A stretch of 64,000 bases of DNA from JAQBQB01 sp963757185 (GTDB lineage Bacteria; Gemmatimonadota; Gemmatimonadetes; Gemmatimonadales; Gemmatimonadaceae): the NCBI GenBank assembly GCA_963757185.1, contig CAVWQI010000007.1, positions 5,995-69,994 on the forward strand, given 5' to 3'. Below the pieces are notes generated by a model. The model had not been told where the DNA came from. It made no database searches and was given only the letters and a program-made list of their open reading frames with translations. Each line of letters starts with the position of its first letter. The stretch's first letter is position 1. The translations under genes were made by a program, and so were the position numbers. This document shows, piece after piece, positions 27,881-38,560 of the stretch.

Positions 27881-28849
27881 GCCCCACGACGCAGGGACAG
27901 AGCGCGCCCGCGCGGGCACCGGTCCCGACACGATCGTTTCGGAAAGCTCTGGGAGCGAGCACCGCGAGGACGATGCGACGTCGACGAGCCACGAACTTCG
28001 TGATGGTCACCGTGACCTACGTCGCGGCTGTCGTCGCGACCCTGCCGCTGATCGCGATCGTCTGGTAGCTCGTCAAGATCGGCGGCGCATCGATGAATCG
28101 GGACTTCTTCACGAAGCTGCCGTTGCCGATCGGCGAGGTCGGCGGAGGCATGGCGAACGCCATCGCGGGCACGGGATTGCTGATCCTTCTCGCTTCTGCG
28201 ATCGGACTGCCGATCGGAATCGGTGCCGGCATGTACCTCGCCGATCAGCGCGGGAAGCAGCTATCGAACGTCGTGCGTTTTCTGTCGGACGTACTCAACG
28301 GATTGCCGTCGATCGTCCTCGGGATCTTCGCCTGGCGGTCTGCTTGTCCGGCCGTTCGGGCATTATCTCGGCGTTGGCCGGCGGCACTCGCCCTCGCGGC
28401 GATGATGATTCCGCTCGTGACGCGCGACGACGGAGGAGATGATTCGCGTCGTTGCCGATCTCGATGCGCGAGGCGGCGCTGGCGCTCGGGTACACGAAGT
28501 GGCGGACGTCACTCAGCGTCGTGCTGCGCACCGCCTTCCAGGGATCGTCACCGGCGCGCTCGTCGCCGTCGCGCGCGATCGCCGGCGAAACGGCGCCTCT
28601 TCTTTTCACCGCGTTCGGCAACCAGTTCTGGTCGCTCTCGCCGTTCAGACCGATCGCGGCGTTTCCCATGTCAGATCTACTCCTATGCGATTGAGCCCAT
28701 ATGACGACTGGCACGCACAAGCTTGGGCCGCCGCCCTCGTCCTCCTCGGCCTCGTCCTCATCATCAGCCTCACGGCGCGGTTCGCCACGCGGCGGCGAGT
28801 TCGGCCTCGGCGGCGATTGAGCGCACCGTGCCCACTCATACGGCAATGA
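27877..28849 (+). pseudogene. pstA: Phosphate ABC transporter permease PstA, reading frame interrupted
   Basis: Starts with ATG inside the pstC stop (ATGA). An in-frame TAG at 28066-28068 falls where a Tyr codon is expected (VWYLV), and frame slips are needed near 28334, 28373, 28430, 28456, 28544, 28605, 28670 and 28698. Stitched together the protein keeps NGLPSIVLGIFAW, MMIPLVTR, the EAA loop EAALALGYTKWRTSLSVVL and AGETAPLLFTAFGNQFW, and ends RRR...LIRQ at 28849, overlapping pstB1. All expected segments of PstA are present, which favours consensus indel errors, although true decay is not excluded. Confidence 0.8.
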
Positions 28850-29688
28850 CGGCACCCGACATTCGCGGGCCGGCGCCGCAGGCCGAGGCGCACCCGCCGG
28901 GTGAGCCTCGGGCGGATGCATCCCCGGTCTAGCCGCGAATCCCTGGACGCCTACTTCGGTGCGGCTCGCGTCGTGCGCGACGTGTCGTTCGGCGTCGCAG
29001 CTGGACAGGTCACCGCGATCATCGGGCCGTCCGGTTGCGGCAAGTCCACGCTGCTTCGCTGCATCAACCGGATGCACGAGACGGTGCCGGCGGCGCGCGT
29101 CGAAGGCGAATGCGGTTCGAGGGGCGAGACATTTATCGGGCGCGGAGTCTCAGCGGCGATCAGCGTGAGACGCCACATCGGGATGGTGTTCCAGCGACCG
29201 ACGCCATTCCCCACGATGTCGATCCGCGAAAACGTCGCCGCCGGACTCGCAGTGCTGCCGCGCGAGGAGCGACCGTCGCGGCGGGAGACGGATGACATCG
29301 TCGAGCGGGCGCTGCGCCGCGCGGCGCTTTGGGAAGAGGTGAAGGACCGGCTCGTCGGCGAGCGCGGTCGCGCTGTCGGGCGGCCAGCAGCAGCGCCTCT
29401 GCATCGCGCGCGCTCTCGCGACGTCGCCGACGGTGATCCTGCTCGACGAGCCGACGGCGTCGCTCGATCCGATCAGCACGCAGCGCGTCGAAGAGCTCGT
29501 CTACGAGCTGCGCTCCGACGTGACGATCATCATCGTGACGCACAACATGCAACAGGCGGCGCGCATCTCGGACGAAACGGCGTTCATGCTGAACGGCGAG
29601 CTCGTCGAGTATCACCGCGACCAACACGATGTTCACCGCGCCGAGCGATCCGCGTTCCGAGGCATACGTGACCGGACGGTTCGGATGA
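28846..29688 (+). pseudogene. pstB: Phosphate ABC transporter ATPase PstB, first copy, reading frame interrupted
   Basis: The ATG at 28846 overlaps the pstA stop. At least four frame changes (near 28930, 29115, 29370 and 29617) are needed. The stitched product keeps LDAYFGAARVVRDVSFGV, Walker A GPSGCGKSTLLRCINRM, Q-loop HIGMVFQRPTPFPTMSI, the signature LSGGQQQRLCIARAL, Walker B VILLDEPTASLDP, the H-loop IIIVTHNMQQA and the PstB-typical end SEAYVTGRFG. Its stop overlaps the start of a second pstB. All ATPase motifs intact argues that the gene is functional in the cell and miscalled in the sequence. Confidence 0.8.
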
Positions 29689-30498
29689 GCGCGATCATGC
29701 GCCGAGCCACCGCGCGAGCGTGGTACCGACCGCGGCGAACCGCGGCTGTGGTCGAAGCCGAGAACAGTTCTCGTTCTGGTATGGCGAGAAGCAGGCGCTT
29801 TACGGGATCAACGTATCGATGCAGCCGCGCACCGTCACGGCCCTCATCGGGCCGTCCGGGTGCGGCAAGTCGACGTTCCTCCGCTCGATCAATCGCATGA
29901 ACGCGCTGCTCCCCGGCGTGCGGCACGAGGGGAGCATTCGCGTGGACGGCATCGACATCTATTGTCGGAAAAGGATCCGGTATCGCTGCGCCGTCGCGTG
30001 GGCATGGTATTCCAGCGCTGGAACCCATTTCCCAAATCGATCTACGACAACGTCGCGTACGGCCCGAGCATCAGCGGCATGAGCAAGCGCTCGGAGCTCG
30101 ACGCGATCGTCGAATCGGCGCTGCGCCGCGCCGCGCTCTGGGAAGAGGTGAAGGACACGTCTTCGCGACAGCGCGCTCGCGCTGTCGGGCGGCCAACAGC
30201 AGCGACTCTGCATCGCGCGAGCGCTGGCGAACGAACCCGACGTGCTTCTCCTCGACGAGCCGGCGAGCGCGCTGGACCCGATCGCCACGCAGAAGTGTCG
30301 AGGAGCTGGTGTATGAACTGCGCCGCGATCTGACGATCGTCATCGTCACGCACAACTTGCAACAGGCGGCCCGCGTCTCCGACGTGACCGCCTTCTTCTA
30401 CCTCGGACAGCCTCATCGAATCGGGCCCGACCGACCGGATGTTCACGAGCCGCAAGAACGAGCGCACCGAGGCGTACATCACGGGGAGGTTCGGATGA
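29685..30498 (+). pseudogene. pstB: Phosphate ABC transporter ATPase PstB, second copy, reading frame interrupted
   Basis: A distinct PstB paralogue, not a repeat of the first: FSFWYGEKQALYGINVSMQ leads to Walker A GPSGCGKSTFLRSINRMN, then RRVGMVFQRWNPFPKSIYDN, LSGGQQQRLCIARALANEP, Walker B VLLLDEPASALDP and IVIVTHNLQQAARVSDVTAFF, ending TEAYITGRFG at 30498. Frame changes are needed near 29755, 29965, 30165, 30295 and 30410. The ATG start shares the TGA of pstB1 and its own TGA shares the ATG of phoU. Two PstB ATPases behind one PstC/PstA pair is known in some lineages. Confidence 0.8.
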
Positions 30499-31217
30499 CC
30501 ACGACGGTAGAGCCAAACGCGACCGGCTTCCGCCATTTTCACGACCAGTTGGCGCAGCTGAAGCAGCGTCTGCTCGACATGTCGGATCTCGCGACCTCGC
30601 TGCTCGACCTCTCGGTCGACGCGCTGCTGAGCCGCGACGCCAGCCTCGCCGACGCGGTGCTGACGACCGACCGCGACGTGGACGCGCTCGAGCTGGAGAT
30701 CGAGGACCAGGCGATCGGCTTGCTCGCGCTGCAGCAGCCGATGGCGCGCGACCTTCGCTTCATCATCGCGTCGATCAAGGTCGCCAACGACCTCGAGCGC
30801 GTCGGCGACCACGCGGTGAACATCGCGCAGAGCGCGCTGCGACTCGCCTCCAACAGCACGCTCATCACGCCCGATCCGGAGATCGCCGAGATGTCGCGTC
30901 GCGCGCGTCAGATGCTGCGCGACGCGTTGACCGCGTTCGTGCGCGCCGACGGCGCGCTCGGCCGCGACGTCTGCCGCGCCGACGACGAAGTGGACGCGAT
31001 GCACAACTCCGTGTTCCGCATCCTCGTGACGCACATGATGGAAGACGCGCGCACGATCACACCGTCGCTCGAGCTGCTACTGGTGAGCCGGAACCTCGAG
31101 CGCGTCGCGGACCTGGCGACGAACATCGGCGAGGACGCGGTGTTCCTCGCCGAGGGCAAGACGATCAAGCATCACGCGGAGACGCACCCGGCGCAGCCGA
31201 TACGCGCCAAGGGCTGA
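30495..31217 (+). CDS. phoU: Phosphate signalling protein PhoU
   Basis: 240 residues from the ATG at 30495, which overlaps the pstB2 stop (ATGA). All-helical with two PhoU repeats, each carrying a family metal-binding segment (VANDLERVGDHAVNIAQSA near 97 and SRNLERVADLATNIGEDAVF near 197). PhoU links the Pst transporter to the PhoR/PhoB two-component system and represses it when phosphate is plentiful. The frame is intact, so the run of frame slips stops abruptly at its start. Confidence 0.95.
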   Translation: MTTTVEPNATGFRHFHDQLAQLKQRLLDMSDLATSLLDLSVDALLSRDASLADAVLTTDRDVDALELEIEDQAIGLLALQQPMARDLRFIIASIKVANDLERVGDHAVNIAQSALRLASNSTLITPDPEIAEMSRRARQMLRDALTAFVRADGALGRDVCRADDEVDAMHNSVFRILVTHMMEDARTITPSLELLLVSRNLERVADLATNIGEDAVFLAEGKTIKHHAETHPAQPIRAKG

Positions 31218-31220
31218 GCC

Positions 31221-32144
31221 TCAGGGCACGGGAACGGCGACGATCGCCAGCCACTTGCCGTCCTGACTGACGGCGAGGCGGGAGATTCGCGACAGCCCCG
31301 CCGGGGCGAGGTCGACCGCGTCCTGCCAATCGGTGGTTCCCGGCTTCCACGACACGAGCTTCGACCCCGTCGATGAGAGGACGAGATCACGGGCCAACCA
31401 AACGACGTCCTCGGAGCCGCGCGGGAGTGCCACCAGGTCACCGATCGTCTGGTAGGGCCACGACATCGTCTTGAGCTTCACGACGCCGGCTGTCCCCGAG
31501 TCATGCGCCGTGAACGAGAATCCGCCGCCGCCGATCGTCGGCGCGAGCGACCGCCCGATGTTCCGGGCGAGCGTATCGGCGTGTCCCGAGCGAAGATCGT
31601 AGTGCACGAGCGCGTTCGGGTTGCCGAGAACGAACAGCGCGAGGTTGTCGGGATCGATCCACGCGTGGTAACCGACCGGCTTCACCGTCGGTACGAGCAA
31701 CTGCGGGTCGGAGCCGTCCATCGCGAAGCTCCACAGCCGCTGCGCCGAATCGCGCTCGACGCGAATCACGGAGAAGCGCTGCCCGCCCGGCATGATCGTC
31801 GCCGAATATTCGCTCTCGGGTGTGGAGGTGACCCGGGCGATGGTCTTCGCTCCGAGGTCGTAGCGATAAATGTCCGACTGGCCGTCCTCGTGGATCGAGG
31901 TGAAGAGCATGCCCTTGCTGTCCGGTGTGAACGCGGGCTGGTTGTCGTAGCCGGGGCGGTTGGTGACGTTGACCGGCTTGCCGATCACCGGACGGCCGTC
32001 CGTCGACGTGATCGACAGCGGCGCGATGAAGATGTCCGTTGCCGGCGGCGCTTGCGTCTCCGCACTCCGGACTCCGAACCCGATCAGCATCAAGCCCACG
32101 ATCGAACAGCGCATGTCGATCCTCCGCGATGGCGTGACCTTCAT
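31221..32144 (-). CDS. Secreted WD40-like (PD40/TolB-type) beta-propeller protein
   Basis: 307 residues. A hydrophobic signal-like segment (IVGLMLIGFGVRS) is followed by AETQA. Several TolB-type blades are visible: GYDNQPAFTPDSKGMLFTS with GQSDIYRYDL, SEYSATIMPGGQRFSVIR with AQRLWSFAMDG, and LAVSQDGKWLAIVA. The ATG at 32144 overlaps the biotin-carrier stop (ATGA); an in-frame ATG ten codons later gives a cleaner signal peptide. Partner and function are unknown; it ends four bases from the convergent phoU. Confidence 0.65.
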   Translation of the reverse strand: MKVTPSRRIDMRCSIVGLMLIGFGVRSAETQAPPATDIFIAPLSITSTDGRPVIGKPVNVTNRPGYDNQPAFTPDSKGMLFTSIHEDGQSDIYRYDLGAKTIARVTSTPESEYSATIMPGGQRFSVIRVERDSAQRLWSFAMDGSDPQLLVPTVKPVGYHAWIDPDNLALFVLGNPNALVHYDLRSGHADTLARNIGRSLAPTIGGGGFSFTAHDSGTAGVVKLKTMSWPYQTIGDLVALPRGSEDVVWLARDLVLSSTGSKLVSWKPGTTDWQDAVDLAPAGLSRISRLAVSQDGKWLAIVAVPVP

Positions 32145-32644
32145 TCCAGCTCGATGAGCACCGCGCCCTTCTCCACCGCCGTTCCCGGCGCGGCGAGGAT
32201 CGCGCGCACGCGACCCGCGGCCGGCGCCCGCAGCTCGTTCTCCATCTTCATCGCCTCCATCACCACCAATCCCTGTCCCGCCTGCACCTCGTCACCCGGT
32301 TGCGCGTTGACGCGAACGATGAGCCCGGGCATCGGCGCGACGAGCGGCGCCGGGCCGGACGGCCCCGCGCTCTTGCCGGAAAGCTCGCGAATCGCGCGAC
32401 CTCGCTCGTCGAGCGCCTCGACCTCGAAACGATAGCCGTCGAGCCACAACGTGTACGCACCGCGCGTCCCGCCCCGCGGTCGCACAACGACGCGGTGGAC
32501 TTCGTCGCCGATCGTGACCATGCGAACCGGAGTGCCGTCGATCGACTCGACCGCCGCCGACACGCGTTCTCCGTCGACCTGCACGCCGTGCTCGTCGAGC
32601 GTGACTTCGTGGTCCTCGCCGTTGACGCTGACGTAGTACTTCAC
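32141..32644 (-). CDS. Biotin carboxyl carrier subunit of an acyl-CoA carboxylase
   Basis: 167-residue protein whose C-terminal half is a biotinyl domain: APMPGLIVRVNAQPGDEVQAGQ leads to VVMEAMKMENELRAP, with Lys133 as the biotinylated residue. The N-terminal 95 residues form a linker domain. The GTG start overlaps the methyltransferase stop by four bases. It should carry the carboxyl group between the biotin carboxylase (33.9-35.4 kb) and the carboxyltransferase (35.4-37.0 kb) of the same operon. Confidence 0.92.
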   Translation of the reverse strand: MKYYVSVNGEDHEVTLDEHGVQVDGERVSAAVESIDGTPVRMVTIGDEVHRVVVRPRGGTRGAYTLWLDGYRFEVEALDERGRAIRELSGKSAGPSGPAPLVAPMPGLIVRVNAQPGDEVQAGQGLVVMEAMKMENELRAPAAGRVRAILAAPGTAVEKGAVLIELE

Positions 32645-33921
32645 GCGGTCGCCCCATCCGGGGCCGGCACGAGCTCGCAGACCGTCTCGACGTGCGCGGT
32701 TTGCGGGAACATGTCGAAGGCGCGCAGCGACGCGATGCGAAACCCCGGGAGACGAGCGACGTCGCGGGCGAGCGTGGCGGCGTCGCAGCTGACGTAGATC
32801 ACGGCGCGCAGCGCGGGCGACGCGGCGGCAATCGAGGTGGTGACCCGCTCGTGGACGCCGACGCGCGGCGGATTGAGCAGAACGACGTCGGCTGGAAGTG
32901 CCTGATCGATGACATCCTCTACCCGCGCCGCGATCGAACGCGAGCCGGCGAACGGAGCCAGGCTCTCACCGCAGACGGCGGCGGCGTCGCGATCGGCCTC
33001 GATGGCGACAACGAGCGCTCCGTTCCTGGCCAAGGGGAGCGCGGTGGCGCCGGCGCCGGCGTACGCATCGAGGACACTCGTAGGGCGGTACGTTCGCGCG
33101 AGGTGCAGCACGTACTCGTGAAGCGCGACTCCGACCTCGGTGTTCACCTGGGCGAACGATGCGCCGGCGTCGCGGCCGCCTTCTCCCCCCGTTCCGCGCG
33201 ACGCTACGAGGTTGCGCGCGCGGTGCGTCGGCTGCCACCAGAGCGTCGTCGCGGCCGGTATGGCCTCGAAGAACTCCGTTCGGCGCGGCCACGCATGCCC
33301 GCCGCGTACTACGACCGAAATCTCTTCACCGTCGTCGGTGAGCTGCACGGCGCCGCGAAGCTCGTCGGCGTCGGGCAACAAACGGCGCGCCGCGACGACG
33401 TCCTTCCACACCGACAGCACGCGCTCATCCGTTATCGGGCAGTCCTTCAGCGTGAAGATCCGGTCGGGGTCGTCGTACGGACGCAATCCGATCGTCCAAT
33501 CGTCGCCGGTTCCCCCCTCCCCGACGCGTCGCATGGTGAGCGTCAGCTTTCGGCGATAGCGCCACCGCCGCGGGCTCGGTTCGATCGCCGGGAGATCGAC
33601 GGTGCGCTTGCCGATGCGCGCCAACGAATCGCGTATGATGCGGCGCTTCGCGTCCAATTGAGCGTCGTAGTTCACGTGCTGGAGCTGGCAGCCGCCGCAC
33701 TTGTCGGCAGTGTAATGCGCGCACTCCGGCGTCACACGGTCGGGCGACGCACGTAGGAGAACGTCGATCTCGCCGCGTGCGAAACGACGTTGCACGTCGA
33801 TGTTCGCGCGAATGCGATCCCCCGGCGCCGCGCGCGGCACGAACACGACGACGCCGTTCGAGCGTCCGACGCCGTCTCCGCCGCCGGCGATCGAGTCGAT
33901 GTCCAACTCGGCCAGCGTCAC
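32641..33921 (-). CDS. RNA (uracil-5-)-methyltransferase of the TrmA/RlmCD family
   Basis: 426 residues from the GTG at 33921. The N-terminal TRAM domain (IDSIAGGGDGVGRSNGVVVFVPRAAPGD) precedes an iron-sulfur site (one Cys, then CGGC in CAHYTADKCGGCQLQHVNYD, with a further Cys in KDCPITDE). The Rossmann domain has VLDAYAGAGATALPLA and LLNPPRVGVHE, and the catalytic cysteine is in YVSCDAATLARD. It methylates a uridine of rRNA or tRNA at C5; which one cannot be told. It sits between two subunits of an acyl-CoA carboxylase with 4-nt overlaps on both sides. Confidence 0.88.
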   Translation of the reverse strand: MTLAELDIDSIAGGGDGVGRSNGVVVFVPRAAPGDRIRANIDVQRRFARGEIDVLLRASPDRVTPECAHYTADKCGGCQLQHVNYDAQLDAKRRIIRDSLARIGKRTVDLPAIEPSPRRWRYRRKLTLTMRRVGEGGTGDDWTIGLRPYDDPDRIFTLKDCPITDERVLSVWKDVVAARRLLPDADELRGAVQLTDDGEEISVVVRGGHAWPRRTEFFEAIPAATTLWWQPTHRARNLVASRGTGGEGGRDAGASFAQVNTEVGVALHEYVLHLARTYRPTSVLDAYAGAGATALPLARNGALVVAIEADRDAAAVCGESLAPFAGSRSIAARVEDVIDQALPADVVLLNPPRVGVHERVTTSIAAASPALRAVIYVSCDAATLARDVARLPGFRIASLRAFDMFPQTAHVETVCELVPAPDGATA

Positions 33922-35434
33922 CGCAGCCCCTCGAGGCGAGCGGCCTGTGCCCACTCGTCGCGGCGTGAGGTGTCGGTGCGCGCCGTGCCGGCCGACGGCG
34001 TCTGCCGGAGCGCGCGCCGGTCGCGATCGGCGATCAGCGCGCCGACCAGCGCGGCCGCCCTGGCCGTCGCGGGGGGCGCCGGGGCGCGCACGATGGAGTC
34101 CAGTCGCCGCTCCAGCCACTGGATCTCGATCGCGCCGGCTTTGAACTCGGCGTCCTCCATTACACGCAGGTGAAAATCCCGCGAGCTCTCGACGCCTTCG
34201 ATCGTGAGCTCGAGAAGCGCGCGGTGCATGCGGGCGACCGCCGCGTCTCGGGTCGGCGCGTGCACGATCAGCTTCGCGAGCATCGGGTCGTAGAAGAGTC
34301 CGATCTCGCTCCCCGATTCGATGCCTCCGTCCCAACGCACGCCCGGACCACCCGGCACGTGCAGATAGCTGATTCGGCCGGTCGACGGGAGAAATCCGTT
34401 CGCCGGGTCTTCGCTCGTGATGCGACACTCGATCGCCCAACCGCGCGGAACGATGTCTTCTTGTTTGAACGGAAGGCGCTCTCCGGCCGCGATGCGGATC
34501 TGCCATTGCACGAGGTCGATCCCCGTCACCAGCTCCGTGACGGGATGCTCGACCTGGAGGCGCGTGTTCATCTCGAGGAAGTAGAACTTTCCGTCGCGGT
34601 CGAGGAGGAACTCGCACGTGCCCGCGTTGACGTAGCCCGCCGCTCGCGCGGCGCGCACCGCCGTCTCTCCCATCGCCCGCCGCAGCTCCGGATTCACCGC
34701 GACGCTCGGCGCCTCCTCGATCATCTTCTGGTGGCGGCGCTGCACCGAGCACTCGCGCTCGTTGAGCGAGAGCATCGTGCCGTGTTGGTCGCCGAGCACT
34801 TGGATCTCGACGTGTCGTGGGCCGACGATGTACTTCTCGACGTAGACCGCGTCGTCGCCAAAAGCGTTCTTGGCCTCGCGCCGTGCCGAGTCGAGCGAGC
34901 TCTCCAATTCCGCGGCGCTTCGGACGACGCGCATTCCCTTTCCGCCGCCGCCCGCCGCCGCCTTGAGCAGGACCGGATACCCGAACTCGTCGGCGATCGT
35001 TCGTGCTTCGGCGGCGTCGGCGAGCGCCTGCGTCGTGCCCGGAACCACCGGCACCTTTGCGCCGATCGCGAGCTGCCGCGCGGCGGTCTTGCTCCCCATC
35101 GCGGCGATCGCTTCCGCCGGCGGCCCAATGAACGACAGCCCGGCATCGCGCACGGCGCGCGCGAACCACTCGCGCTCGGAGAGAAATCCGTACCCGGGAT
35201 GAATGGCCTGGGCGCCGGTGCGGTGCGCGGCTTCGATGATCTTGTCGCCACGCAGGTAGCTCTCGCTCGAGGGCGGCGCCCCGATGTTGACCGCCTCATC
35301 GGCCTCGCGGACGTGCGGCGCGCGGGCGTCGGCATCGCTGTACACGGCCACCGATCCGATTCCCATCTCACGACACGCGCGGACGATGCGCAGCGCGATC
35401 TCGCCCCGGTTGGCGACGAGAACCTTGGAAAAGC

Positions 35435-35438
<4 letters not shown>
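33918..35438 (-). CDS. Biotin carboxylase subunit of an acyl-CoA carboxylase
   Basis: 506 residues, ATP-grasp enzyme carboxylating biotin. FSKVLVANRGEIALRIVRACREMG, HPGYGFLSE, the glycine-rich LKAAAGGGGKGMRVV loop, EYIVGPRHVEIQ-like segment and FLEMNTRLQVEHPVTE are all present. It is longer than the 450-residue AccC because of a C-terminal extension of about 50 residues rich in Ala and Arg. The GTG start overlaps the carboxyltransferase stop. The separate housekeeping accD earlier in the window makes a propionyl- or other acyl-CoA carboxylase likely here. Confidence 0.92.
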
Positions 35439-36985
<1,547 letters not shown>

Positions 36986-37050
36986 AGGCGGAAAAAGCTA
37001 CGACCGCCCGACGCGGCATTCTAGACTTGCGGGACGTTGCCGGCCCGGGA

Positions 37051-38472
37051 TTAGCGCGGCGCGCGAGATCGGCGCAGAACGATCGTGACCGGCAGCGTAT
37101 CGGTGAGCGTGAGCGACACAGGCGTCGACGCCCGCTCGTAGCCGGCGTGTTCGATCTGGATGACGGCACTCGATCGCGGCACGAAGCCCAAGCTCACGGT
37201 TCCGGTCGCCGTTGTGATGGCGGAGCGCCCGCTGGCCGAATCACGCACGGCGGCGCCGACGACGGGATCCCCGGATTGGCCGTCGAACACGCCGATCACT
37301 CGATGGTGCCCGCTCGGACCGTCGAGCCGCACCGTTCGCGGCCCGCGCGGGTTCGGCGCTGAGGCGTCGCTCGCACCGGGGGCGTCGCGGACGAAACGGA
37401 TCTCCCGAACACTCTGCAGCTCGGCGTCGCTGATGACGCGCGAGCCGCTCGGGAGCGGACTTCTACGGCTCGGCCGACTCGCGTCGGACGTCAGCATGTT
37501 GCGCCCGGTTGTCCGGGTGATCACGGGAACGCCGCTCACCAATTCGTCGAACGTCGTCTCGACGATCACGGAATCGAACGAGCTGGTGTACCGCGACCTC
37601 TTCGACAACGAGATCACGGAGCGCCGGATCACGTAGGTCGCGGGGTCGAGGTACATCGTGCCGTCGATGTCCGGATCGCTAATGTCCTCGGCCGCCCTGA
37701 AGTCGACGCGGCGGAAGGTCTGGCCGTCGACGGTTGCCTCGCCGGCGTCGTGAAAACAGTGGTGCTTAACGAACTCGGCGTCGGCGAACACGGCGAGCGT
37801 CGGTATCATCACGGCGTAGCGAACGCCGAGGGCCGATACACCGGACCTCACGATGATGTCACCCGGCTTGTAGTGCCACCGCTGCTCACTCGGCACGTTG
37901 ATGGAGTCGCTGTTGGTCACGACCTCCACCGTGTCGGCGAGCGCAGGCGCGGCTTCGGATTTCTGAGTGGCCTTCGGTTCCTCGACGAAACGGCTGAACC
38001 GTCGTTCGACGACCGAGTTGAACGGATACTGCGAGCTGACGAGTCGGAATTGCTCGGCGTTCAGTTGCAATTGCTCGAAAACCTGCGGCAGCGCGTCGCC
38101 GCCGGCGGTCGGCGCGCCGGGCAACCGGCAGGGCACGTCGGTGACTCGCATCGCGGCGAGCGTCACGGGAATGCGCGCGAGCTCGATTCTCACCTGCGTC
38201 GTATCGTTGGCGCGGACGACGAGCTGAGTGTCGACCGGCGTGAATCCTACATGGCGGATGCGCAAGTGAATCGTCCCCGGGGCGGCCTCGAGCTGGAAGG
38301 CACCGCTGTCGCTCGTGAAGCGGTCGGCTGACTGCCCCACGATCGAGACGCCGGAATAGGGGAGCGCCACTCCGGCCAACTTGTCGACGACGCGACCCTC
38401 GACGTGGCCGGTTTGACCCCCAGCTAGATACGGGACCAGCGCAAGAACCGCGAGTACACGAACGAGAATCAT
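37051..38472 (-). CDS. Secreted CarboxypepD_reg-like domain protein
   Basis: 473 residues from the ATG at 38472, which starts a signal peptide (MILVRVLAVLALVPYLAGGQT). Residues about 25-110 are a carboxypeptidase-regulatory-like beta sandwich (GRVVDKLAGVALPYSGVSIVG with LRIRHVGFTPVDTQLVV), and a shorter similar module recurs near the C-terminus (GVFDGQSGDPVVGAAVRDS). The middle holds GTMYLDPATYVIRRS, as in outer-membrane-associated proteins of this type. No TonB-dependent receptor barrel follows, so it is a stand-alone envelope protein of unknown role. Confidence 0.65.
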   Translation of the reverse strand: MILVRVLAVLALVPYLAGGQTGHVEGRVVDKLAGVALPYSGVSIVGQSADRFTSDSGAFQLEAAPGTIHLRIRHVGFTPVDTQLVVRANDTTQVRIELARIPVTLAAMRVTDVPCRLPGAPTAGGDALPQVFEQLQLNAEQFRLVSSQYPFNSVVERRFSRFVEEPKATQKSEAAPALADTVEVVTNSDSINVPSEQRWHYKPGDIIVRSGVSALGVRYAVMIPTLAVFADAEFVKHHCFHDAGEATVDGQTFRRVDFRAAEDISDPDIDGTMYLDPATYVIRRSVISLSKRSRYTSSFDSVIVETTFDELVSGVPVITRTTGRNMLTSDASRPSRRSPLPSGSRVISDAELQSVREIRFVRDAPGASDASAPNPRGPRTVRLDGPSGHHRVIGVFDGQSGDPVVGAAVRDSASGRSAITTATGTVSLGFVPRSSAVIQIEHAGYERASTPVSLTLTDTLPVTIVLRRSRAPR

Positions 38473-38560
38473 CGGTGTCGAATGAGGACCTGATAGTTGG
38501 GTTCGGTGCACGGCGGATGCAAGCGCCTGGATCACGTTGCGGCGTGCTCTACAGTCTGGC

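Noticed and set aside
28295..29077. A 260-codon minus-strand frame over the pstA/pstB1 junction
   Set aside because: It is antisense to the stitched PstA and PstB sequences, which have clear transporter motifs; the minus-strand product has none.
32641..35169. A possible fusion protein upstream of the methyltransferase
   Set aside because: The extra 416 residues lie out of frame over the biotin carboxylase gene and show no domain; the GTG at 33921 with its 4-nt overlap is the natural start. The same reasoning trims the long frames over folC, cmk and dapA.
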